DNA from: CAMCXE01 sp046347475
Lineage (GTDB): Bacteria > Pseudomonadota > Gammaproteobacteria > Pseudomonadales > Cellvibrionaceae
Direction: 5' to 3'
NCBI GenBank assembly: GCA_046347475.1
Contig: JAXMGD010000006.1
Coordinates: 186,001 to 250,000, forward strand
Length of the DNA: 64,000 nucleotides
In this document: positions 1 through 7,235 of the stretch, piece by piece
How the letters are laid out: every line of letters begins with the position of its first letter
How positions within the stretch are numbered: the first letter of the stretch is position 1
Translations under genes and position numbers: made by a program
Notes under the pieces: model-generated
Seen by the model: only the letters and a program-made list of their open reading frames with translations
What the model was told of the DNA's origin: nothing
The model's database searches: none

Positions 1-887
1 CCGAAGGCATGACCTGGGATATGAACGAGGCCTCCATTGATCTGAAAATCATCGATTTAAACCGCAAATTTAACCTCAATATGTTGGTGCACAAGGTTCA
101 GCTCAAGCCTAACCAAAGTTTCCGGTCGCAGGCTGATCAGTACACCGAAGCGCAAAAAATGTTTATCCGTTTATTGCAGACCATAGAGGTGGACGGCCAG
201 CCATTGGACACTGCAACGGCGATTGAAATCACTGATGCAGTGGTGGATTGGCTCGATGCTGATAGCGAGCCTACCGGCAACGGCGGGGCGGAACAAAATT
301 ATTACGACTCCTTAGAAGAGCCTTATCCCATAGGTAATCGCCCCATGATCAGTGTTTCAGAGCTGGCTTTGGTCAAGGGTGTTACGCCGTATATCTATGC
401 GCGTCTTTTGCCGTTGGTTACGGCGATTTCGCCTGATAGTAAACTGAATATCAATACTATGGTGCCGGGGCTGGAGCGCATATTTAACGCTAAAGACGTG
501 TTGGAACCCTTTGATGCCCGCCGCTTAGAATCCATCAAGGGCAATCCTCGCCAACAGACTAACAAGAACAAAAACAAGCAGCAGAAGAATGATGGTGGCA
601 ACAACCCCGATGATAAACCGGCGTTGTGTTCTAAGAGTCTCGATGAAGCAGTAGAGGACTCGCTCATATTGTCGGATTTGGCCATGTTGCCCAATGCACT
701 GGATAAAAAAGCTTTGAAAGATTTTGTCGATGTGAAATCAGAGTACTTTGCTCTTTACAGCACCGTTAAAGTGGGTGAAATCACGCGGGTGAATAAGAGC
801 CTGCTGCATCGCTCGCAAAGCATGGGGGCGGGCGCTCAAGGTTCCGATCCGATCACAGTTATTAGAAGAACCGACGGGGATTTTTGA
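1..887 (+). CDS. gspK: Type II secretion minor pseudopilin GspK (5' partial)
   Basis: C-terminal part of the large minor pseudopilin that caps the T2SS pseudopilus tip in the periplasm. The frame is open to the left edge (GAA GGC precede the first in-window ATG at 9), so the prepilin leader and N-terminal helix lie outside the window. The visible part has the family's DLNRKFNLN stretch near its start, a helical repeat with a VVDWLDAD segment, and a long Lys/Asn/Gln-rich insert around window residues 175-200 that looks like a disordered loop. It is followed by gspL, gspM and gspN in the usual order, which strongly supports the call. Confidence 0.9.
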   Translation, partial: EGMTWDMNEASIDLKIIDLNRKFNLNMLVHKVQLKPNQSFRSQADQYTEAQKMFIRLLQTIEVDGQPLDTATAIEITDAVVDWLDADSEPTGNGGAEQNYYDSLEEPYPIGNRPMISVSELALVKGVTPYIYARLLPLVTAISPDSKLNINTMVPGLERIFNAKDVLEPFDARRLESIKGNPRQQTNKNKNKQQKNDGGNNPDDKPALCSKSLDEAVEDSLILSDLAMLPNALDKKALKDFVDVKSEYFALYSTVKVGEITRVNKSLLHRSQSMGAGAQGSDPITVIRRTDGDF

Positions 888-912
888 CAATTATTAGGAA
901 CGAGGCGATAAA
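884..912 (+). promoter_or_regulatory. Possible sigma70 promoter before gspL
   Basis: TTGACA (884-889), a 17-base spacer and GATAAA (907-912) lie across the gspK stop codon. The 134-base gap between gspK and gspL is the only sizeable gap in this part of the operon. The -35 is perfect and the -10 is 4/6. It could give gspLMN extra or separate expression. This is read from consensus only. Confidence 0.4.
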
Positions 913-1021
913 CTGCTAAATTGCCAACGGGGCAGGAATCCGCCCACTACAATAATGAATAATTGCGCAGCTGCGGCTGTGCGGGAACTGGGCTGTGGCC
1001 CGAAGCCTTAAGGGTAATCGA

Positions 1022-2317
1022 GTGTCTGAACGCATTTATGTCCGCAAATTAGAGAATAACCTCTGGCAATGGCGCCATGTGACTCCGCTGGGGCAATGGG
1101 CAAGTGAGTCGTTCTATACCGGGGATATCAACCTGCTTGCCGAGTCCATCAGCGGTAAACAGGTTGTATTACTACTCCCTGGCCAAAACGCAGTGTCCAT
1201 GCGGGAAGAGACGGACCTAAAAGACCGTAAGCTCATCGCCAAGGTATTACCCTTTCAGGTTGAAGAGCACATTATCGATAGCCTGGACGAGTTGGTATTC
1301 GCTTACGGCCCTATCACAAATGGGGCGCTGACCCTCTGTTATGTCAATGAAGAGTACGCCCGTTCCGCCATTGAATTGCTGGAATCGCGCGGCGCTTTGG
1401 TGCAGCGGGTACTGGTGGATTACCTGGAATTATCCCGTGAAGAGGGCGCGTTTACCCTCATCCTTGAGCACGGCCAGCTTGTTCTGGCCGATGATCAAGG
1501 CAGCGGTTTGTGTGTTGAGCGCAACCTAGCACCTTTGGTCATGAGATCACTATTTACTGAGCACGAAAGGCCGCGTTTGGTGTTGGTGGCGGAAGACGAG
1601 GCTGAACTGGGTGAACTTAAAGCCATGCTGCCCGAGGCTATACTGGCTGAAGATGCTCAAACCGAAACTAGCGCCGGCAACCTTGATGAAGATGGTGCGG
1701 ATGAGTACGACCTTGACGCCCCAGCCAAGCCGGTCAACACGCGCGTTAGTGAGGAGATCGGCGGTTTTTGGGACTACGTATTGGTGCAAGCCAAACCTGC
1801 CATTGATTTCCGCCAGGGAGCACTTGCGCGCAAGTTACCCTTTGCACAATGGTTTAAAGAATGGCGTATCCCGGCTGCTGCAGCTGTGGTGGCGTTTGGT
1901 TTAGCCATGTTGGCCGCTACCCTCGATCTGACCACCAGCCGCAAACAATATCGCCAATACCTCGCTGAGCGCGATGGCTTCTACCGACAAATTATCCCCG
2001 GCGCAGGCAGTGTGGTGGACCCAGTTAAAACCCTCAAAGCCAAACTCGGTGGCGGCAATCAGACACCTGGCTCTAACCTGGTGGGCATCCTCAATAACAT
2101 AGGCCCCGCCATTTCGGCTCACAAGGATGTAAAACTCAGCAGTTTTCGTTATACCCATGAAAACCGTGAACTGCAGCTCAACCTGGAGGCCCGCGACATA
2201 GCCACCATAGAAGCCGTGCGCAATCAAATCGCGCAGACGGGCCTGAAGGCGGAAATCAAGCGCGCCAGTGCCTCAGGTGAGGTCAATCAGGCGCTTATGC
2301 GCATTACGGAGGGTTAA
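1022..2317 (+). CDS. gspL: Type II secretion inner-membrane platform protein GspL
   Basis: Bitopic inner-membrane protein that links the cytoplasmic ATPase GspE to GspM in the T2SS platform. The N-terminal ~270 residues are an actin-like cytoplasmic domain (VVLLLPGQNA, then ALTLCYVNEEY). One membrane segment follows at about 282-302 (rich in Ala/Val before TLDLTTSRKQY), then a periplasmic ferredoxin-like domain at the C-terminus. I chose GTG 1022 because TTAAGGG lies just upstream; an in-frame GTG at 995 would add nine residues but lacks a ribosome site. gspM starts one base after the stop codon. Confidence 0.9.
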   Translation: MSERIYVRKLENNLWQWRHVTPLGQWASESFYTGDINLLAESISGKQVVLLLPGQNAVSMREETDLKDRKLIAKVLPFQVEEHIIDSLDELVFAYGPITNGALTLCYVNEEYARSAIELLESRGALVQRVLVDYLELSREEGAFTLILEHGQLVLADDQGSGLCVERNLAPLVMRSLFTEHERPRLVLVAEDEAELGELKAMLPEAILAEDAQTETSAGNLDEDGADEYDLDAPAKPVNTRVSEEIGGFWDYVLVQAKPAIDFRQGALARKLPFAQWFKEWRIPAAAAVVAFGLAMLAATLDLTTSRKQYRQYLAERDGFYRQIIPGAGSVVDPVKTLKAKLGGGNQTPGSNLVGILNNIGPAISAHKDVKLSSFRYTHENRELQLNLEARDIATIEAVRNQIAQTGLKAEIKRASASGEVNQALMRITEG

Positions 2318-2318
2318 C

Positions 2319-2795
2319 ATGAATTCGATTAAAGACACCTTTTTACAGGCATCACCGCGCGAGCAGTTATTGATTGTGCTGGGCGGCGGCGCGTTGGTAG
2401 TGGTTTTATTATTTGTGGTGTTTCTTTTCCCTATGCAGGCTAAGGCCACATTGCAAAAGCGCAATGCCGATCGCGTGTTGGTGGAGCGCCAGGAAGTGAA
2501 AGAATTGGCCAGCGCGCTCTTAGGGCAACAGCAAAACCCCAGTTCCGCTGGCAGTGGCAGCCTGGTGGATATGCTCAATCGCACTTTGCCCAAGTATGAA
2601 TTGCAGATGGAAGACTTTCAGCCCAACGGCAATACGGATGCTAAGGTACGCATCGCCAAGGCCGACTTAAACAAAGTGCTCGCCTGGTTAAACGAGCTGG
2701 AAAATGTTGAAAATGTCCAAATAAAAGAATTTTCCGCCGCCGCAGGCCCCGAAACTGGAACGGCCATAGCGAATCTGCGATTGCACCGAGAGTAA
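2319..2795 (+). CDS. gspM: Type II secretion protein GspM
   Basis: Small bitopic inner-membrane T2SS platform protein of 158 residues, the usual GspM size. It has a short cytoplasmic N-terminus with the family-like SPREQLLI, one transmembrane helix at about 16-38 (LIVLGGGALVVVLLFVVFLF), a periplasmic coiled coil rich in Arg/Glu (VLVERQEVKELAS), and a ferredoxin-like C-terminal domain with LNKVLAWLNELE. The ATG at 2319 follows the gspL stop directly and has GGAGGG upstream. It is expected to form a heterodimer with GspL. Confidence 0.9.
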   Translation: MNSIKDTFLQASPREQLLIVLGGGALVVVLLFVVFLFPMQAKATLQKRNADRVLVERQEVKELASALLGQQQNPSSAGSGSLVDMLNRTLPKYELQMEDFQPNGNTDAKVRIAKADLNKVLAWLNELENVENVQIKEFSAAAGPETGTAIANLRLHRE

Positions 2796-2800
2796 GCTTC

Positions 2801-3559
2801 ATGAAGATATCCAAACCCTGGGCGATCGGCGCTCTCGTGGTGTATTTTTTGTACCTGGTGGTGTCGAATGCACCCGCCACACTGGTGAGTTCACTGCTAA
2901 ACAAATCTGTACCTAATTTAAACTTATCCTCTGTCAGTGGCACTGTCTGGAGCGGCAAAGCGCTAGGCGCGAGTCTTAACCTTGAGGGCGCACCGCTTAA
3001 GTTTGGCCCGCTAACCTGGCATTTGAGCCCGCTAAAACTTCTGCTGTTAAAGGGCTGCGCAGAAATCAAGAGCGAAAAACTCTCCGGCGCTGCCTGCCGC
3101 AGCCTAACCGGCAGCCATCAGGTGGATAAACTCAAATTGGAGTTGCCAGCAGGGCTTGCGTCTAACTATTTACGTGAGGCCAATGCCTCTGTGGATGGCA
3201 CCCTGTTTTTGCAGTTGGATACTGCTGTGTTCAGTAAAACCCTGCAGTTGAGCGCCTTAAAAGGCCGCGCCACTTGGGCCGGGGCCAAGGTGTCCGCCAA
3301 CGGGATGGCTTTTGCCTTAGGCGATTACGCGGCTGACCTATCGGCTGATCAAGGCGCCTTGAAAGCACACCTTAAAGATGAGAGTGGCCCGATTAAGGTC
3401 AATCTTGATGCTTGGTTAAAGCCCGGTGCGCAACCTAAGGTGACGGGCGAAATTCATCCGCTGGAACATGCGCCTGAAGCCATTGGCGATGCGCTTAGCC
3501 TGTTTGCGGAAAAGAACGACGCGGGCGCTTACAAGGTGAATTACCCCATTGGCGGCTAA
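2801..3559 (+). CDS. gspN: Type II secretion protein GspN
   Basis: Accessory T2SS protein (252 residues) anchored by an N-terminal membrane helix (about 7-25), with a periplasmic beta-rich domain. The GTVWSGKA segment followed by LGPL-like and TWHLSPLKL stretches is typical of GspN. GspN is missing from many T2SS operons, so its presence marks the Pseudomonas/Xanthomonas/Klebsiella-like layout K-L-M-N. It lies five bases after gspM, and its last 11 bases overlap the proposed start of apbE. Confidence 0.88.
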   Translation: MKISKPWAIGALVVYFLYLVVSNAPATLVSSLLNKSVPNLNLSSVSGTVWSGKALGASLNLEGAPLKFGPLTWHLSPLKLLLLKGCAEIKSEKLSGAACRSLTGSHQVDKLKLELPAGLASNYLREANASVDGTLFLQLDTAVFSKTLQLSALKGRATWAGAKVSANGMAFALGDYAADLSADQGALKAHLKDESGPIKVNLDAWLKPGAQPKVTGEIHPLEHAPEAIGDALSLFAEKNDAGAYKVNYPIGG

Positions 3560-4562
3560 GGCTCTGTTGCGCAAACAATTTAGGTGGTTGGGCCTACTGC
3601 TGTGTGTGGCAGCGGGACAAGCCGAGGCTCAATGGCTGAGCGATAAACAATCCATCATGGGCACTGAAGTGTCTGTGGCGCTATGGGTAGAGGATCCTGC
3701 CAAGGGGCGCGAGGCCATCGCGGCTGTTATGCAGGATATGCGCGCCGTTGATTCGCAGTTCTCGCCCTACATCAGTACGTCGGAGCTGGCGCAGATCAAC
3801 AAGCAAGCGGCGCAAAAAACTCTGTCTATATCCGCCGAAATGGCGTTTTTAATCGATAAATCCCTTTATTACAGCGCGCTGACTCAAGGGGCGTTTGACA
3901 TCACCTTCGCCTCCGTTGGGTGGTTTTACGATTACCGTAAGAGCATTCGGCCGAGTGAAAAACAACGCGAAGAATTGATGCCCGCCATCAATTACCACTG
4001 GCTTGAATTTGATAAGGCTAAGCGCACGCTGCATTTCGCCCATAAAAATGTACGTATCGACCTTGGCGGCATAGCCAAAGGATATGCGGTGGATAGGGCG
4101 ATTGATTTGCTCAAGGCGCGTGGAATCACCCATGCCACCGTGAGCGCCGGTGGAGATAGCCGGTTACTGGGCGATAAATTGGGCCAGCCCTGGCGCATCG
4201 GCATTAAAAATCCTCGCCCCCACAGCGACAAGGATGCGGTGATTACCCTCTTGCCACTGAGCGATAGCGCAGTGAGTACCTCAGGCGATTACGAGCGTTA
4301 TTTTATTGATAAACAAACTGGCGACCGGGTGCACCACATTATCAACCCCAAAACCGGTAAGCCTGCCAGCGAAGTGATGAGCGTGACCATTCTCGGCCCC
4401 CTTGGGGTGGATACGGATGCGCTCTCCACCAGTGTTTTTGTCCTGGGCGTTAAAGAAGGGTTAGCACTGATAAACCGTTTGCCTGGCTTTGATACCGTCA
4501 TTATCGATAAACAGGGCAAGGCGTTTTATAGCCAGGGGCTGACGGAGCCTGCGCACCCTTAA
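3549..4562 (+). CDS. apbE: FAD:protein FMN transferase (ApbE family)
   Basis: Periplasmic flavin transferase that attaches FMN from FAD to Thr/Ser of target proteins such as Nqr or Rnf subunits. Family motifs are in order: IMGTEVSV, DLGGIAKGYAVD, SAGGDSRLLG, TSGDYERYF, HHIINPKTGKPA and TDALSTSVFVLG (the last holds metal-binding residues). The N-terminus (WLGLLLCVAAGQAEA) is a signal peptide. No ATG is available. TTG 3549 has AAGGTG upstream; TTG 3567 has TAAGG 5 bases before it and is an equally good choice. It overlaps gspN, so it is probably co-transcribed with the T2SS genes. No flavoprotein target is seen nearby. Confidence 0.88.
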   Translation: MAAKALLRKQFRWLGLLLCVAAGQAEAQWLSDKQSIMGTEVSVALWVEDPAKGREAIAAVMQDMRAVDSQFSPYISTSELAQINKQAAQKTLSISAEMAFLIDKSLYYSALTQGAFDITFASVGWFYDYRKSIRPSEKQREELMPAINYHWLEFDKAKRTLHFAHKNVRIDLGGIAKGYAVDRAIDLLKARGITHATVSAGGDSRLLGDKLGQPWRIGIKNPRPHSDKDAVITLLPLSDSAVSTSGDYERYFIDKQTGDRVHHIINPKTGKPASEVMSVTILGPLGVDTDALSTSVFVLGVKEGLALINRLPGFDTVIIDKQGKAFYSQGLTEPAHP

Positions 4563-4647
4563 GTCGGTTTAATCCTATGATCCTGCGGCCTTAATTGTCG
4601 TTGCCGGGTCCCTAGCAAGTTCACTATAGTGCTGCCTCTTGGTCTTT

Positions 4648-4663
4648 TGTGGCTTAAGCCACA
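4648..4663. promoter_or_regulatory. 16-bp perfect palindrome upstream of the Agl/Glt-like operon
   Basis: TGTGGCTTAAGCCACA is an uninterrupted perfect palindrome about 130 bases before the first gene of the 4792-13922 operon. It has no T-tract and no loop, so it fits a dimeric regulator site better than a terminator. The cognate regulator is unknown. Confidence 0.35.
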
Positions 4664-4739
4664 GAACCCGGCGCTGCCCGCTGTTTTAGGCCGAGCTTCA
4701 GGGAAAGCCGTGCTAAAGTAAAATTATTCAAATGTTAAT

Positions 4740-4774
4740 AAGCCGGGCAACTCCCTTCGAGGCGCTCGGCTTTT
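4740..4774 (+). terminator. Hairpin with T-run after apbE / in leader of next operon
   Basis: AAGCCGGGC (4740-4748) pairs with GCTCGGCTT (4764-4772), nine pairs including one G-T, followed by TTTT. It lies only 18 bases before the ATG at 4792. It could end the gsp-apbE transcript, or act as an attenuator if the next operon's promoter lies upstream of it. Confidence 0.5.
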
Positions 4775-4791
4775 AGTCTGTGGAACACACT

Positions 4792-5403
4792 ATGTCCAGA
4801 TTCACCATGCTCCTCGCCCTGTGTTTATACAGCTGGGGGACTTGGGCTGCCGAGGCTAAGCCTGCCGCCCCCGCTGCGCCATCAAAAAATCCGCCCGCCA
4901 CCTCTCAACCTGCCGTCCAAGCGCCCGCGAAGGCGGAAGCCGTGGCGGCGCCTAGCCCCGCGTTGGGAGCGCAAATTGAAGATTTAAAAAAGGCCTCGGT
5001 GGAGCTCAACCGCGATCTTATGTTGTTGGAAGAGGACTTGTTGTTCCCCGCCTCAACTCAACTTGCGGTGTATGTATCTCTTGATGTGGGCCATTACTTT
5101 GCCTTGGACTCGGTAAAACTCACAATCGATGGGCAAATGGTGTCGAGTTATCTCTACACACCCAAACAAATTAGCGCCTTAGCCCGCGGCGGTGTACAGC
5201 GTTTGTATTTGGGTAATTTAAAAACCGGCAGCCATGAAATTACCGCGTTTTTTATTGGCAAGGGGCCTGAGGATCGCGACTACAAACGCGGCGCCACCTA
5301 CACCTTCAATAAAACTCAAAAACCCGGCATGTTGGAAATTCGCATCAAGGATGAAACCGGTGCAATGCAACCCACCTTCGAATTCAAAGAATGGCAGCTG
5401 TAA
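4792..5403 (+). CDS. Secreted protein, first gene of Agl/Glt-like operon
   Basis: 203 residues. It starts with a signal peptide (FTMLLALCLYSWGTWAAEA), then an Ala/Pro-rich spacer, a short coiled coil (about residues 55-85, DLKKASVELNRDLMLLEEDL) and a compact C-terminal beta-rich domain (LAVYVSLDVGHYFALDSVKL through AFFIGKGPEDRDYK). I recall similar proteins only from gammaproteobacterial clusters of this kind and cannot name the domain. ATG 4792 has GGAA seven bases upstream; GTG 4780 is an alternative. The next gene overlaps it by 13 bases. It is probably a periplasmic part of the complex encoded downstream. Confidence 0.75.
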   Translation: MSRFTMLLALCLYSWGTWAAEAKPAAPAAPSKNPPATSQPAVQAPAKAEAVAAPSPALGAQIEDLKKASVELNRDLMLLEEDLLFPASTQLAVYVSLDVGHYFALDSVKLTIDGQMVSSYLYTPKQISALARGGVQRLYLGNLKTGSHEITAFFIGKGPEDRDYKRGATYTFNKTQKPGMLEIRIKDETGAMQPTFEFKEWQL

Positions 5404-7235
5404 GATTTCTCGCGTTTTGTTGCGCGGCAATCTTGCCGCTGGCGGCATTTGCTAAAAAGCCCCCTCCGCCCAGCACAGTGGCCGATTTGCGTTTAGGGGT
5501 GGCTCTGTATGAGTACTACCAGAATAAACCCCTGGATGCATTGAGCGAATTATTAGTCGCCCAAGCGCGCGGCGGCATAGTCGGCCATGGCAACCACCCG
5601 GACATTATGGCGGGCGGCTTTTACCTAGGTTACGGCATGGAGCGCACTGCCACTGACATCTTCACGCGGTTGTTAAACGAGCAACAAAGCCCTAAAACCC
5701 GCGATGCCGCTTGGTTTTTTATCGCTCGCCTGCGCTATGAGCAAAAAGACTGGCCCGGTGTTGAAGCGGCGCTCACCCATGTCAGCCCCGAACCCAACTG
5801 GGATCTTGCCCAGGATATTCTCGCCCTGCGCGTTAACATGGCGACAGCCCAAGACAATATGGCCGCGGCTGAGCGCCTGGCGGATCAGTTCGAGCGGGAT
5901 GCTACCTGGCGGGCCTATGCCTATTACAACCTGGGCGCCGCCTATGGCCGCAAGGGTAACTTTAAAAAAGCCGCCGAAAACTTTGACTTACTCTTACACA
6001 TGCGCCTGGAGCGGCAGGAGGAATTAAGCCTCTACGACAAGGCCATGACCAGTGCAGGCTACGCCTACCTGTTAAATAAACGCTACCAAGAAGCCATCGA
6101 TCAATTCTCGCAAGTGCGGCTCAACAGCCCGGTGGCCAACCGCGCTTTATTGGGTTATGGCTGGGCCGCAGCCGAATCAAACAATTACAGCCTAGCCCTC
6201 AAACCCTGGACAGCGCTATCGCAGCGCAATTTGGTCGATGAAAGCGCGCAAGAAGTATTAATTGCGCTGCCTTATGCCTATGAAAAACTCGGCCGCAAAC
6301 CCGATGCCCTGGCTGCCTATCAGCGAGCGGAACAACAGTATTTAAATGAAATAACGCAACTGAATACCTCCTTGCAAGCGCTGCTAACCCCAGTGTTAGA
6401 CGAAACTTTAAATTTACCCTTGGATGAAGAATTAAGTTGGAATCGCTACGCCGAAGATAACAACTTGCCCGCGCAGAAAGCGTATTTTGCCGCTTTATTT
6501 GCCAAAAACGAATTTCAACACCAGGTGCAAGTGCTGCGCGATTTATTGCAAATGCGCCTGGGTTTAAGCGAATGGCAAAATAAAATGCGGCTTTATCAAG
6601 ACTTAGTCGACGAGCGGGATTTAAACCGCGATGCACACATGAGTCGGTATCAACAAAGGCCTTACAGCCAACAAGTAGCGGCCTTAACGGCTCAGCGCGA
6701 TGCGCTGGCTCAGCAATTACACACCGCCATTGCCAATAACGACGCCGAACTCTTGGTGAGCGGCCGCGAAGCTGAGCGGTTGCGCATTTTGCTGCAAGCA
6801 CGCGCGCGGCTTAAGCGTTTACAAAGCAGCGGCCAGGCCAGTGCTGAGCAGATAGAAAAACTGCGTTTTTACAGCGGCCTTAATTTAATGGATGCCACCG
6901 AGCAGGAATCGGCCAATCGCTACGCGCTGGAGCAAAATCTAAAGATTGTTGATCAACAATTAGTGCAATTGAGTCAAACCTGGCAGCGCACCGCCGCTGA
7001 AGCGGAAACTGGCGTTAATTTCCAGTCTTTTCGCAGCCGTATCGGCACTGCGCGCAATCGCATTGATGCACAATTAAAACGTACTGATCTCGCCATTGCG
7101 GACAATAAAATTGTGTTGCGCGCGCAGATACAAGAGGCGTTGGAATTTCAGCGGGCCCGGTTAAATCAGTATTTAGCGCAAACGCGGCTGTCTATTGCCC
7201 GCCTATTGGACGAAGCGACTGGGGAGAAATATTAA
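5391..7235 (+). CDS. Periplasmic TPR / coiled-coil protein of Agl/Glt-like operon
   Basis: 614 residues with a signal peptide (VRFLAFCCAAILPLAAFA) then a Pro-rich junction. Residues about 30-320 read as TPR-type helical repeats (ALYEYYQNKPLDALSELLVA; AYYNLGAAYGRKGNFKKAAE; KLGRKPDALAAYQRAEQQY). The last ~220 residues are Gln/Arg/Leu-rich and look like long coiled coils. It resembles the TPR proteins of the Myxococcus Agl/Glt machinery by domain type and neighbours, not by a clear orthology that I can show. It overlaps the previous gene by 13 bases and the next by one. Confidence 0.8.
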   Translation: MAAVRFLAFCCAAILPLAAFAKKPPPPSTVADLRLGVALYEYYQNKPLDALSELLVAQARGGIVGHGNHPDIMAGGFYLGYGMERTATDIFTRLLNEQQSPKTRDAAWFFIARLRYEQKDWPGVEAALTHVSPEPNWDLAQDILALRVNMATAQDNMAAAERLADQFERDATWRAYAYYNLGAAYGRKGNFKKAAENFDLLLHMRLERQEELSLYDKAMTSAGYAYLLNKRYQEAIDQFSQVRLNSPVANRALLGYGWAAAESNNYSLALKPWTALSQRNLVDESAQEVLIALPYAYEKLGRKPDALAAYQRAEQQYLNEITQLNTSLQALLTPVLDETLNLPLDEELSWNRYAEDNNLPAQKAYFAALFAKNEFQHQVQVLRDLLQMRLGLSEWQNKMRLYQDLVDERDLNRDAHMSRYQQRPYSQQVAALTAQRDALAQQLHTAIANNDAELLVSGREAERLRILLQARARLKRLQSSGQASAEQIEKLRFYSGLNLMDATEQESANRYALEQNLKIVDQQLVQLSQTWQRTAAEAETGVNFQSFRSRIGTARNRIDAQLKRTDLAIADNKIVLRAQIQEALEFQRARLNQYLAQTRLSIARLLDEATGEKY

